From NCBI RefSeq assembly GCF_019966535.1, contig NZ_JAIMID010000006.1:124001-188000 (forward strand): 64,000 nucleotides of DNA, in the 5' to 3' direction. The stretch is from Mesobacterium pallidum (lineage in GTDB: Bacteria > Pseudomonadota > Alphaproteobacteria > Rhodobacterales > Rhodobacteraceae). The notes beneath the pieces are model-generated. The model was not told the DNA's origin, did not search any database, and was given only the letters and a program-made list of their open reading frames with translations. Shown piece by piece: positions 35,637 through 44,327 of this stretch. A program made the position numbers and the translations under genes. How positions within the stretch are numbered: the first letter of the stretch is position 1; each line of letters opens with the position of its first letter.

Positions 35637-36428
35637 TCAATTGAAGGCGGCGCAGGGATCGTCCCGCTGCACCGCCGGCGCGTCGGTCACCTGGTCGAAC
35701 GCGCCGCCGGGCGTCGCGCCCGCCTCGCCCTGGCCCAGGCTGAAGATCGGCACGTCGGGGCGCGCGGCGGCCACGTAGATTGGCGCGCCCCAGTCCCGGC
35801 GCGCATGGCCGTTGCCGGTGATGACCACGACCGGCCCCCCGGTCGCGTCGAGCGCGCGCAGCGCCTCGCGCGCCAGCATGGCGTCGCGCAGGCGCTGCAG
35901 CTCGACCATGGCGGGCAGCATCTCGGGCGGCAGGGCATTGCAATGCGCCTCGGCCTGCATCGCCTCGCGAGCGGCCTGTTCCTCTTCGTCCAGCGGCACC
36001 GTCAGCCCGTAGACCGGGGCGGCGTCACCGAAATAGTCCGCAACGCCTTGCTCCAGCGCCTTCCGGGCCGCGCCGCGCGGCAGGCCGGCGCCATGGATCG
36101 CGGCCTCGGGCGCGGCCTCGAAGATGGGGTAGTACATGGCGAAATCCGGCCAGCCGCCGTCAGCCCAGCCCAACGCGGTCTCGAGCAGGTGCGCATCGAC
36201 CCGGTTCTCGGCCGTGACCTCGGCGGCCTGCGCCTCGGTCAGCATCTCGAAGACCAGCGCGCGCGGCGCCAACGCGGTCACGGTGGTGGCCTGGGTCGCG
36301 TGATGAGTCGGGTTGTCGTGGGTTTCGCCAAGAAAGTAGATCGCGGCCTGCGGCGCCGCCTGCGCCAGGACCGCGCGCGCCGCCAGGGCGATCACCAGCG
36401 CAAGGGCCGGGATCAGCCAGCGGGTCAT
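35637..36428 (-). CDS. ChaN-family haem-binding uptake-like (TIKI fold) protein, exported
   Basis: 263 residues with a signal peptide (MTRWLIPALALVIALAARAVLA). ChaN-type motifs: YFLGETHDNPTHHAT, VFEMLTEAQAA, and VVITGNGHARRDWGAP. ChaN lipoproteins in Campylobacter bind haem; the family belongs to the TIKI/EreA-like superfamily. This protein has no lipobox cysteine after its signal. Its start overlaps the stop of rpoH (ATGA), so it is co-translated with the heat-shock/oxidative-stress sigma factor gene. Confidence 0.85.
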   Translation of the reverse strand: MTRWLIPALALVIALAARAVLAQAAPQAAIYFLGETHDNPTHHATQATTVTALAPRALVFEMLTEAQAAEVTAENRVDAHLLETALGWADGGWPDFAMYYPIFEAAPEAAIHGAGLPRGAARKALEQGVADYFGDAAPVYGLTVPLDEEEQAAREAMQAEAHCNALPPEMLPAMVELQRLRDAMLAREALRALDATGGPVVVITGNGHARRDWGAPIYVAAARPDVPIFSLGQGEAGATPGGAFDQVTDAPAVQRDDPCAAFN

Positions 36429-37303
36429 GCCAGCAGCGCCAGCGCCTCACCGGAATGCGATTCCAGGTGCTTGCGCATCTTGCCCAGCGCCGCCGCCTCG
36501 AGCTGGCGGATGCGTTCCTTGCTCAGCCCCATCTCGTCGCCGAGGCTTTCCAGCGTCCGCGCGTCGTCGCGCAGCTTGCGTTCACGCAGGATATAGCGCT
36601 CGCGTTCGGTCAACGCGCCCATCGCGTCGACCAGCCAGCTGCGCAGGTGGGCGCGGTCGTGGTCCTCCTCGACCAGGCTCGACGCCTGCTCGGATTCGTC
36701 CTCGATGGTCTCGATCCACTCGCGGCCGTCCTCGTCCGAGGACTGCATGGCGTTCAGCGAGAAATCCGAGCCCGAGAGCCGCCCCTCCATCATCTCGACG
36801 TCATGCAAGGGCACGCCGATCTCCATCGAGATGAGCTGATGCATCTGGTGCCGGTCAAGGTTCTCTCCGCGCTGCAGCGCCTCGCGTTCCAGCTGCGCCT
36901 GCACGCGGCGCATGTTGAAGAACAGCGCCTTTTGCGACGAGGTCGAGCCGGTGCGCACCATCGACCAGTTGCGCATCACGTAATCCTGCACGCTGGCCTT
37001 GATCCACCACACCGCATAAGTCGAAAACCGCACGCCGCGGTCGGGGTCGAACTTGTCCGCGGCCTTCATCAGGCCCAGCCCCGCCTCCTGGATCAGGTCG
37101 TTCATCGGGGCCCCGTAGCGGCGGAACTTGCTGGCCATCGAGATCGCGAGCCGCATGTAGGCGGTGATGAGGCGATGCAGCGCCTTCTCGTCGCGGTTGT
37201 CGCGCCAGGCATAGGCAAGGGTGCGTTCGGTCTCGGCGTCCAGCATCTCTGCCTTCATCGCGATCCGCGAGAGAGAGAAGTCCTGTTGCATGTCCAAAGC
37301 CAT
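36425..37303 (-). CDS. rpoH: RNA polymerase sigma-32 family factor (RpoHII-like)
   Basis: 292 residues. Sigma-70 region 2 is clear: NDLIQEAGLGLMKAADKFDP and STYAVWWIKASVQDYVMRNW; QKALFFNMRR is the RpoH box; region 4 is LTERERYILRERKLRDDAR with TLESLGDEMGLSKERIRQLE. In Rhodobacter, RpoHII answers to singlet oxygen and is under RpoE; this gene resembles that form. Start 37303 follows GGGGGT; an internal Met four codons on is possible. An ECF-type GGAAC element lies upstream, and chaN-like gene is coupled downstream. Confidence 0.9.
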   Translation of the reverse strand: MALDMQQDFSLSRIAMKAEMLDAETERTLAYAWRDNRDEKALHRLITAYMRLAISMASKFRRYGAPMNDLIQEAGLGLMKAADKFDPDRGVRFSTYAVWWIKASVQDYVMRNWSMVRTGSTSSQKALFFNMRRVQAQLEREALQRGENLDRHQMHQLISMEIGVPLHDVEMMEGRLSGSDFSLNAMQSSDEDGREWIETIEDESEQASSLVEEDHDRAHLRSWLVDAMGALTERERYILRERKLRDDARTLESLGDEMGLSKERIRQLEAAALGKMRKHLESHSGEALALLA

Positions 37304-37356
37304 CGTAACCCCCAGCGTAAGCATCACGCCGCGCTGAACGCGGCTTTTATATGATG

Positions 37357-37382
37357 TACGCGGCAACCCGCCGATTGGTTCC
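37357..37382 (-). promoter_or_regulatory. Possible ECF-type promoter upstream of rpoH
   Basis: On the minus strand GGAAC (37382-37378), a 17-base spacer and CGTA (37360-37357) resemble ECF-sigma promoters of the GGAAC-N16/17-CGTT class. The element ends about 54 bp before the rpoH start. A short hairpin, GCCGCG-CTGAA-CGCGGC (37328-37344, plus-strand reading), lies in the predicted leader. The CGTA half is imperfect, so confidence is low. Confidence 0.25.
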
Positions 37383-37513
37383 ATTCCGGGGGCAAAAAAC
37401 TTCTGCCGGGCGCTGCGTTTCACGAAAGCTGATGGCCGCCATCAAGACAATTCGCTTTCCTGATGGGACCGGCTCTGCAACGGTCGGCGCATTGCCTCTG
37501 GATGGACAAGCCC

Positions 37514-38380
37514 ATGACATACGACCTTTTTCTTGGCGACCGCAGCTTTTCCAGCTGGTCCCTGCGCGGCTGGCTGATGTTCGAGAAATTCGGCATCCCG
37601 GTGCGGACGCGTTTCGTCGGGCTTTATACCGGCACCATGGCCGCGGACCTCGCCCCGCTGGCCCCGGCGCGGCTGGTGCCGACGCTGCGGCTGCCCGACG
37701 GCACCGTGGTGGGCGAGACGATGGCCATGGCCGAAACCCTGGCCGAACGGCACCCGGAGGCCGGTCTCTGGCCCGCCGACGCGGCCGACCGGGCCACCGC
37801 GCGCTGGCTCGCGGCCGAGATGCATGCCGGCTTCGGCGCGCTGCGCAGCGCCTGCCCGATGCAACTTTTGCGTCAATACGCGGGGTTCGAGGTGTCCGAG
37901 GCCGTTCGCACGGACCTGGCCCGGATCGAGACGCTGTGGGACCACGCCCGCGCCACGCGCAAGACCGACGGGCCCTGGCTGTTCGGAGACTACAGCCTCG
38001 CCGATGCGTTCTACGCCCCGGTCTGCGCCCGGATCGCCGGCTACGGCCTCGAGGTTGGCGCGGCGGCGCAGGACTACGTGACGCGCACGCTGGCCGATCC
38101 GGCCGTCCGCCGCTGGCGCGCCATGGGGCTGACCAAGTCCTATGACCCCGAGCCCTATGCCATCGACCTGCCCCGCCGCCCCTGGCCCGGCCCCGCGCCG
38201 CGCGCAGCGACGGCGATCGACAGCGGCACGGCGGAAAACGCGACCTGCCCCTATTCCGGCGACCCGGTCACGCATCTGATGGAAATGGAGGGCCGCACCT
38301 TTGGCTTCTGCAACGCCTTCTGCCGCGACAAGACAGTGAACGACCCCGAGGCCTGGCCGGCCTTCATGGCACTGGTCTGA
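37514..38380 (+). CDS. Glutathione S-transferase with C-terminal TRASH-type zinc domain
   Basis: 288 residues. Residues 1 to about 215 are a GST: YDLFLGDRSFSSWSLRGWLM, LVPTLRLPDGTVVGETMAMA, and WLFGDYSLADAFYAPVCARI. The C-terminal tail (about 240-288) carries Cys245-x20-Cys266-x3-Cys270, in CPYSGDPVTHLM and GFCNAFCRDK, matching the TRASH/YHS metal-binding pattern (C-x19-22-C-x3-C). Such domains sense or carry metals such as copper. The combination suggests a metal-linked thiol enzyme (inference). Start 37514 is preferred; MDKPM at 37502 is possible. Confidence 0.85.
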   Translation: MTYDLFLGDRSFSSWSLRGWLMFEKFGIPVRTRFVGLYTGTMAADLAPLAPARLVPTLRLPDGTVVGETMAMAETLAERHPEAGLWPADAADRATARWLAAEMHAGFGALRSACPMQLLRQYAGFEVSEAVRTDLARIETLWDHARATRKTDGPWLFGDYSLADAFYAPVCARIAGYGLEVGAAAQDYVTRTLADPAVRRWRAMGLTKSYDPEPYAIDLPRRPWPGPAPRAATAIDSGTAENATCPYSGDPVTHLMEMEGRTFGFCNAFCRDKTVNDPEAWPAFMALV

Positions 38381-38564
38381 AGATCGATTCGGCTGGCGGA
38401 AACAATCACGCCAGCCGCACCGCATTGCGGACGCCCGCTCCACGATATTCCGTCCTGCGCGGCCAATTTGCCCCCGCGGGACGGAATGTGTTGGCCGCGC
38501 TTTCAACCCGTGCGATCGTGTTAAGGTTAATTTTCTTGTGAAATTCACTCACGACGAGGGCACC

Positions 38565-39662
38565 ATGCGGCTAGGCATACTGGACGGCATTCGCGGGCAT
38601 CTGCTCATTATGATGATGCTGGCGCACCTGGCTTTCCAGCCCGGGCTCTCGGTCTTCGGAGAGGTCCATCACGTCCGGCTGATCGGGCTTTACGACGCGG
38701 AGTTCCTGATCTTCCTGTCGGGCATGCTGGTGGGCTTTCTCTACGAGACGCGCCTTGGCACCTCGGGCGGGCTGCCCCGGTTCCTGGGGCAACGCACGGT
38801 CAAGATCTACCGCTACTACCTGATCTCGGCGGTGCCGTTCCTGATCATCACCCTGGTGGCGATGCGCAGCGGATTGCCGGACGAGCTGATGCCGATCGCC
38901 CAGGTGGCGCTGATGCAGAACGGCGGCAGCTACTCGGACATCCTGCCGATCTACGTCTACTGCTTCGTGCTGCTGCTGGCAGCGACGCCGCTGCTGCATC
39001 GCTTCGGGCCGGTGGCGCTGCTGTTGCCGTCGGGACTGGTCTATGTCGCCAGCCAGGCCAGCTATGCCACCGGATTTTTCGGCCTGTCGGGCCTGTTCAT
39101 GGCCTTCGACGTGGGCGCCTGGCAGTTCCTGTTCTTCATCGCCTTCGTGCTGGGTGCGCTGCACCGCCAGATCACGGGCGCGCTCGACCGGCTGCCGGAC
39201 GGTGCCTTCCTGGGCCTGCTGGCGCTGGCGCTGATGCTGACGGCGCTGCAACGCACGTTCAGCTACTACCCGCTGCTGCTGGCTGATCCGGGCAGCCTGC
39301 CGATCAACTGGGCGCGGATGCAGCTGCACCCGTTCCACCTGACGCGGATCATGGTGGTGGTGGCCCTTTTCGGCCTGATCCTGATGCGGCCCCATGCGCT
39401 GACCCGCTGGCCGCGCGCCGTCATGGATTGGTGGTTCAATCTGCGCCTGCTGCGGCTGACGGGCAAGTACTCGATCCAGATGTTCGTCTTCCACGTGGTG
39501 CTGATGGCGGTGGTCATGCAAAGCCTGCCGCACCTGTCCAGCACCCAGGACCTGGTGCTGGCGGCCATCTGCCTCTGCCTGTTCCTGGCCGCGCCCTTTG
39601 CCTGGGACGCCTGGCAAAAGCGGCAACGCGCCCGCCGCGCCGCGCCGATCCCGGGCGAGTGA
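38565..39662 (+). CDS. OpgC-family membrane acyltransferase
   Basis: 365 residues with about ten hydrophobic helices. Starts MRLGILDGIRGHLLIMMMLA, the conserved D-G-I/x-R-G first helix of acyltransferase-3/OpgC proteins, and continues with GSxxFLSGMLVGFLYE and the C-terminal FHVVLMAVVM. OpgC transfers succinyl groups to periplasmic glucans in Rhodobacter sphaeroides and relatives; the acceptor here is unproven. The ATG at 38565 (after GACGAGGG) is preferred to a GTG at 38538. TTAAGGTTAA lies just upstream. Not linked here to opgGH. Confidence 0.82.
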   Translation: MRLGILDGIRGHLLIMMMLAHLAFQPGLSVFGEVHHVRLIGLYDAEFLIFLSGMLVGFLYETRLGTSGGLPRFLGQRTVKIYRYYLISAVPFLIITLVAMRSGLPDELMPIAQVALMQNGGSYSDILPIYVYCFVLLLAATPLLHRFGPVALLLPSGLVYVASQASYATGFFGLSGLFMAFDVGAWQFLFFIAFVLGALHRQITGALDRLPDGAFLGLLALALMLTALQRTFSYYPLLLADPGSLPINWARMQLHPFHLTRIMVVVALFGLILMRPHALTRWPRAVMDWWFNLRLLRLTGKYSIQMFVFHVVLMAVVMQSLPHLSSTQDLVLAAICLCLFLAAPFAWDAWQKRQRARRAAPIPGE

Positions 39663-39681
39663 CCGCCCCCTCCGGACATGC

Positions 39682-39719
39682 AAACGGCGCGCCCCGCGGG
39701 ACGCGCCGTTTTCCGTTTT
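39682..39719. terminator. Bidirectional intrinsic terminator
   Basis: AAACGGCGCG (39682-39691) pairs with CGCGCCGTTT (39702-39711) around a CCCCGCGGGA loop that is itself partly self-complementary, and the plus strand continues TTTCCGTTTT. It separates the convergent OpgC-like gene (ends 39662) and the HlyD gene (ends 39729). Confidence 0.8.
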
Positions 39720-39728
39720 GCAGGGCCG

Positions 39729-41042
39729 TCAGCTTTCGCGGAAGGCCTTGGCAAAGTAATCGGCCAGCGGCTTGACCAGGTAGGCGATGGGCGTGCGGTC
39801 CGCGGTGCGGATGAACGCCTCGACCGGCATGCCGGGGATCAGCGTGGTGCCCTCGGGCAGGCGCTCGCGCTCGCCCTCGCTCAGCTGGATCTCGGCCCGG
39901 TAATAGGTCGCGCGCGTGCCCTCGTCGGTGAAGGCATCGGCCGAGATCTGCGTCACGTGGCCGAACAGCTCGGGCGTCTGGCGCTGGTCGAGCGCGGAGA
40001 AGCGCAGGTGCACTTCTTGCCCCACGTGCAGCTGGTCGATGTGGATCGGCGGCACCTGCGCGGCGATCACCAGCGGACGGTCCTGCGGCACGATAAACAG
40101 CAGCGGATCGGCCGGCCGGATGACCGAGCGCGGGGCAAAGACCGTCATGCCGTAGATCACGCCGGACACCGGCGCGCGGATGTCCATGCGGCTGAGCTGT
40201 TCCAGGATCGCGCGGCGCCGCTCGGCCAGCTCGAGTTCCTGGAACTGCTGGTCGCGCAGGCGGGTGATCGCCTCTTCGCGGCGGGTGGTGCCCAGCTTGA
40301 GGATCTGGATCTCGGTCTCGGTGATCGCCTGTTCGGCCTGGCCCTTGCGCGCCGTCAGCTCACCCATCTGGCCCGAAAGCCGCGCCTGTTCGCGCTGCAG
40401 GCCCAGCACCCGGGCGGCCTGCGCAAGGCCCCGGTCCAGCAGGCTTTGCTGGCTGACCAGCTCTTCGGCGATCAGGCCAAGCTGCTGCTCCAGGGCGGTC
40501 TGCTGCGCCTCGATCCCGGTCACCTGGCTCGAGATCTGGTCGCGGCGCTTTGACAGCTGCTCGGTCTCCTTCTCGATGGATAGCTGCCGCGCCACGAACA
40601 GGCGCTCCTGCCCTTCCATCAGCTCGGCGACCTCTTCGTTCTCGCTGGCGCGCTGCACCAGGACCGGGTCGAACTCGAGCGTGTCCGACCCGTCGCGTTC
40701 CGCCTCGAGCCGGCCGCGGCGGGCCATCAGCTCGAACAATTGCCCCTCGAGCACGGCCAGGTCGGTGCGCAAGAGCGTCGGGTCGAGCCGGATGAGCGTA
40801 TCGCCCTCCTCGACCGTGTCGCCCTCGTTCACCAGGATCTCGGCCACGACCCCGCCATCGGGGTGCTGCACCACCTGGCGGTTCTGGTCGACCTGGATCT
40901 GGCCCGAGGCGATGATCGCGCCGGAAATCTCGGTCATCGAGGCCCAGCCGCCAAAGCCGCCGACCAGCAGCGCCACCGAGAGGATGCCGACCGTCAGAGG
41001 CGACCGGACGGGGAACTTGGTCTTGATCTCCTGGTCGTTCAT
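39729..41042 (-). CDS. HlyD family type I secretion periplasmic adaptor
   Basis: 437 residues. One membrane helix near the N-terminus (SVALLVGGFGGWASM), a biotinyl-like half (NEGDTVEEGDTLIRLDPTLL), a long coiled coil about 95-285, and the second half-motif plus beta-barrel (DIRAPVSGVIYGMTVFAPRS, PGMPVEAFI). This is the membrane-fusion subunit of a type I secretion system. It is coupled by ATGA to the preceding ABC gene. There is no RTX toxin, TolC or other substrate gene in the window. Confidence 0.94.
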   Translation of the reverse strand: MNDQEIKTKFPVRSPLTVGILSVALLVGGFGGWASMTEISGAIIASGQIQVDQNRQVVQHPDGGVVAEILVNEGDTVEEGDTLIRLDPTLLRTDLAVLEGQLFELMARRGRLEAERDGSDTLEFDPVLVQRASENEEVAELMEGQERLFVARQLSIEKETEQLSKRRDQISSQVTGIEAQQTALEQQLGLIAEELVSQQSLLDRGLAQAARVLGLQREQARLSGQMGELTARKGQAEQAITETEIQILKLGTTRREEAITRLRDQQFQELELAERRRAILEQLSRMDIRAPVSGVIYGMTVFAPRSVIRPADPLLFIVPQDRPLVIAAQVPPIHIDQLHVGQEVHLRFSALDQRQTPELFGHVTQISADAFTDEGTRATYYRAEIQLSEGERERLPEGTTLIPGMPVEAFIRTADRTPIAYLVKPLADYFAKAFRES

Positions 41043-42775
41043 CGCACGCCTCCTCCGCCGCTGGCCTGGCGGATCTGTTCATGGTTCTGCACCATCTTGC
41101 GCAGCACCTCGTCCTTGGGCCCAAAGGCGGCGCGGGTGCCGCCCTCGAGCACCAGCAGCATCTCGCATTCCTGGATCGCCGAGGGGCGGTGGGCCATGAT
41201 CATGACCGACTTGCCTTCGGATTTCATGACGCGGATGGCCTGGTTCAGCGCCTCGGACCCCTCGTTGTCGAGGTTCGAGTTCGGCTCGTCCAGCACCAGG
41301 ATGATCGGGTCGGAATACATCGCCCGCGCCAGGCCGATCCGCTGGATCTGCCCGCCCGACAGGCGCCCGCCGGTGGCGCTGATCTTGGTGTCATAGCCGT
41401 CCGGCAGTTTGAGAATCATCTCGTGCGCGGCGGCCTTCTTGGCCGCAGCGACGATCTTTTCGGCGTCGGGCTGGCCCGAGAGCCGCGCGATGTTGTCGGC
41501 GATCGTCCCCTCGAACAGTTGCACGCGTTGCGGCAGGTAGCCGATGTATTCGCCCAGCCGCTCGGGATCGTACTGGTCCAGCGTCGCGCCATCGAGGCGG
41601 ATCTTGCCGCCCGCGCAGCGCCAGACGCCGGTGACGGCCCGGGCCAGCGTCGACTTGCCCGAGCCCGACGGCCCGATCACGCCCAGCGCCTGGCCGGGCT
41701 TGAGGTCGAACGTGATCACCCGCAGCGACGCCTGCTGGTCGCCCGGCGGGATCACGCTTGCCTGCTGCACCTCGAGCCGCGCCTTGGGCACCGGCAGCGC
41801 GGTGCGCTGTGCCTCGGGCGGGACCTCGCCCAGCAGGGTCACCAGGTTGTCCCAGCCCTTGCGGGCGCGCTGCACCAGCGGCCACTGGCCGATGGCCAGC
41901 TCGATCGGGGCCAGCGCCCGGCCCATCAGGATCGACCCCGCGATCATCGCACCCGGCGTCAGTTCGTTCTGCAACACCAGGTAGGCGCCGAGGCCCAGCA
42001 TGGCCGATTGCAGGAACAGCCGGAACGTCTTGGTGATCGAGCTGAACATGCCCCCCATGTCCGAGGTCTTGAGCTGGCTGGTCAGCGACTCGTTCCGCGC
42101 GGTCTGCCAGCGGTCGAAGGCCGCCCGGCGCATGCCCATGGCCTGGATCATCTCGGCCTCGGACTGGATCTGGTCGGAAATCGCCTCGGAGCGCATCGAG
42201 GCATGGCTCGACTGCGCGATGGGACGACGGGTCGAGATCTGGTTCAGGATCGCGACAAAGACCAGGATCACCCCGCCCGAAATGGCCAGGTAGCCAAGCC
42301 AGGGATGGAAGATCATGATCCCGAACAGGAAGAACGGCGTCCAGGGCATGTCGAAGATCGACATCAGCACCGGGCTGGTCATCAGCCGCTGCACCGATTC
42401 GAGGTCGCGCAGGCCCGTCGCGCTGCGTTCGTCCGGCAGCACGGCCGACTTGCGCACCGCGGCGTCAAAGACCCGCTTGTCCAGCTTGGCCTGGAACCGC
42501 GCCCCGACCCGCGCCATGATCCGGCCGCGGGTGAAATCGAGAATGCCCATCATCCCGTACAGGAAGGCCACGATGGCCGTCAGGGCCAGCAGCGTTGCCT
42601 CTGACCGCGAGCCAAGCACGCGGTCATAGACCTGGAGCATGTAGAGCGGCCCCGTGAGCATCAGCAGGTTCACCAGGAACGAAAAGATCGCCACGAACCA
42701 GTACAGGCCCCGGCTTTCCTTGCGTGCTTTCCTGAGTTCCTCGCGCCCGCGGGCACGTTGAATAGAGTTATCCAT
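41039..42775 (-). CDS. Type I secretion system permease/ATPase (PrtD/HlyB-like ABC)
   Basis: 578 residues. The N-terminal half is a six-helix ABC transmembrane domain (begins about 30: FVAIFSFLVNLLMLTGPLYM), with no C39 peptidase domain. The ATPase half has Walker A GPSGSGKSTLARAV, the signature LSGGQIQRIGLARA and Walker B IILVLDEPNSNLD. It exports protein substrates with uncleaved C-terminal signals across both membranes with HlyD and an outer-membrane channel. The pair starts a minus-strand operon whose upstream gap contains a 10-bp inverted repeat. Confidence 0.95.
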   Translation of the reverse strand: MDNSIQRARGREELRKARKESRGLYWFVAIFSFLVNLLMLTGPLYMLQVYDRVLGSRSEATLLALTAIVAFLYGMMGILDFTRGRIMARVGARFQAKLDKRVFDAAVRKSAVLPDERSATGLRDLESVQRLMTSPVLMSIFDMPWTPFFLFGIMIFHPWLGYLAISGGVILVFVAILNQISTRRPIAQSSHASMRSEAISDQIQSEAEMIQAMGMRRAAFDRWQTARNESLTSQLKTSDMGGMFSSITKTFRLFLQSAMLGLGAYLVLQNELTPGAMIAGSILMGRALAPIELAIGQWPLVQRARKGWDNLVTLLGEVPPEAQRTALPVPKARLEVQQASVIPPGDQQASLRVITFDLKPGQALGVIGPSGSGKSTLARAVTGVWRCAGGKIRLDGATLDQYDPERLGEYIGYLPQRVQLFEGTIADNIARLSGQPDAEKIVAAAKKAAAHEMILKLPDGYDTKISATGGRLSGGQIQRIGLARAMYSDPIILVLDEPNSNLDNEGSEALNQAIRVMKSEGKSVMIMAHRPSAIQECEMLLVLEGGTRAAFGPKDEVLRKMVQNHEQIRQASGGGGVR

Positions 42776-42813
42776 AAGCGTTTTTCCGCTACCGGCCTTT
42801 TTAAAATCGCCTT

Positions 42814-42874
42814 ACCTGTGGCACATCCCGCGCGGAAAGGCCATTGATGGTGCTGTCGCCGTTTTGCCACAGGT
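42814..42874. promoter_or_regulatory. 10-bp inverted repeat in the divergent T1SS/mlaA gap
   Basis: ACCTGTGGCA (42814-42823) and its exact reverse complement TGCCACAGGT (42865-42874) flank 41 bp in the 185-bp region between the T1SS gene (start 42775) and mlaA (start 42961). Position in a divergent promoter region suits a regulator binding at two half-sites with looping. The regulator is not known. Confidence 0.4.
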
Positions 42875-42960
42875 GTGACCCCGTGACCCGCTTGCCGCTG
42901 CAAGCCGCAGTTCGCAACAATACATACGACACGGAAGAATTGAAAAGAGATTTCCGCCCG

Positions 42961-43728
42961 ATGTTTCGCTCCCTTTCCTCGTCTAAAACGCGTGCTGTCG
43001 CGGTGCTGGGCACCGTCGCCCTTCTGGCCGGCTGCGCCGGGTCGACCACCCCCGCGCCGGGCGAGATCAACGACCCCTACGAGGTCGAGAACCGCCGCAC
43101 GCATGACTTCAACAAGGCACTGCTGGGCGGGCTGTCCCGGGACAGCGACGCGCCCCGGCGCGCGGTCATCCCCGAGGACATCAAGTCCTCGGCCGTGCAT
43201 TTCGCCAACAACCTCGGCGAGCCGTCGACGGTCGTGAACTCCTTGCTTCAGGGCAACCTGGAACGCGCCGGGCGCGGCACGCTGCGGTTCGTCATCAACT
43301 CGACGGTCGGCATGGCGGGGCTGTTCGACGTGGCGGGCGATTTCGGCCTGCCCGAGGATGCCACCGACTTCGGCGAGACGCTGCATGTCTGGGGCGTGCC
43401 CGAAGGCAATTACATCGAGTTGCCCGTGCTCGGCCCCTCGACAGAACGCGACACCTGGGGCCGCGTCGTCGACGTGGTCATCGACCCGCTGGGCTACGCG
43501 CTGACCCCGCGCGAGAACAACATCAAGCGCGTCGCCAAGATCACCGGCCGCGCGGTCGAGGCATCGCGCCTCTCGGGCTCGATCGACGCGGTGCTCGAAG
43601 GCTCGGCTGACAGCTATGCCCAGGCGCGGTCGATCTACCTGCAAAACCGCCGCTACGAGCTGGCCGGCGAAAACGCGGCCGAGGCGACCGCCATCGACCC
43701 CCTCGACATCGACACGGAAGGATTCTGA
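42961..43728 (+). CDS. mlaA: MlaA (VacJ) family outer-membrane lipoprotein
   Basis: 255 residues. The lipoprotein signal ends in LLAGCAG (lipobox, Cys after about residue 22). The conserved part begins INDPYEVENRRTHDFNK and continues with SSAVHFANNLGEPSTVVNSL, RFVINSTVGMAGLFDVA and VLGPSTERD, the VacJ signature. MlaA removes phospholipids from the outer leaflet of the outer membrane and passes them to MlaC. Start 42961 is chosen because the signal starts there. It is followed after 2 bp by mlaC; the mlaFEDB transporter genes are not here. Confidence 0.95.
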   Translation: MFRSLSSSKTRAVAVLGTVALLAGCAGSTTPAPGEINDPYEVENRRTHDFNKALLGGLSRDSDAPRRAVIPEDIKSSAVHFANNLGEPSTVVNSLLQGNLERAGRGTLRFVINSTVGMAGLFDVAGDFGLPEDATDFGETLHVWGVPEGNYIELPVLGPSTERDTWGRVVDVVIDPLGYALTPRENNIKRVAKITGRAVEASRLSGSIDAVLEGSADSYAQARSIYLQNRRYELAGENAAEATAIDPLDIDTEGF

Positions 43729-43730
43729 CC

Positions 43731-44327
43731 ATGGATCTGACTTTTTCGCGCCGTTCCGCGCTGGGCCTGCTGGCCGGCGCCGCCGTGCTGCCGGGCCAGG
43801 CTTTCGCGCTGACCGACGGGCAGGCCTCGTCGCTGATCAACAACCTCGTGGGCGAGATCAACCGCGTCATCGCCTCGGGCAAGTCGCAGACCGCGATGTA
43901 CCCGGATTTCGAGCGGATCTTCCAGAAATACGCCGATACCTCGACCATTGCCGCCTATTGCTTCGGCGTGGACGGGCGGCGGGCCAGCGCCGCGCAGAAG
44001 ACCGCCTTCAAGGACGCGCTGATCGGTTACGTCGCGCGCAAATACGGCTCGCGCTTCCGCGAATTCATCGGCGGCCGGCTGGAGGTGACATCGGCCGCGC
44101 CGCTCAAGAACTTCTACGAGGTCAAGACCATCGCCTACCTCAAGGGGCAAAGCCCCTTCGAGGTGTCGTTCCACGTCTCGGACAGCTCGGGCAAGGTCTT
44201 GTTCTTCAACATGTTCATCGAGGGCGTGAACCTGCTGCTGACAGAACGGGGCGAGATCGGCGCGCTCCTGGATCGCAACGGCGGCGACATCGACAAGATG
44301 ATCGCGGCCCTGCGCCGCGCCAGTTAA
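43731..44327 (+). CDS. mlaC: MlaC-family phospholipid-shuttle protein (Ttg2D-like)
   Basis: 198 residues. A twin-arginine-like signal (SRRSALGLLAGAAVL) precedes a mature domain with SSLINNLVGEINRVIASGKS, FCFGVDGRRA-like segment and FEVSFHVSDSSGKVLFFNM, typical of the MlaC/Ttg2D tunnel fold that carries phospholipid between MlaA and the inner-membrane complex. It is co-transcribed with mlaA. Its stop TAA shares bases (TTAA, 44324-44327) with the stop of the convergent hydrolase gene. Confidence 0.92.
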   Translation: MDLTFSRRSALGLLAGAAVLPGQAFALTDGQASSLINNLVGEINRVIASGKSQTAMYPDFERIFQKYADTSTIAAYCFGVDGRRASAAQKTAFKDALIGYVARKYGSRFREFIGGRLEVTSAAPLKNFYEVKTIAYLKGQSPFEVSFHVSDSSGKVLFFNMFIEGVNLLLTERGEIGALLDRNGGDIDKMIAALRRAS

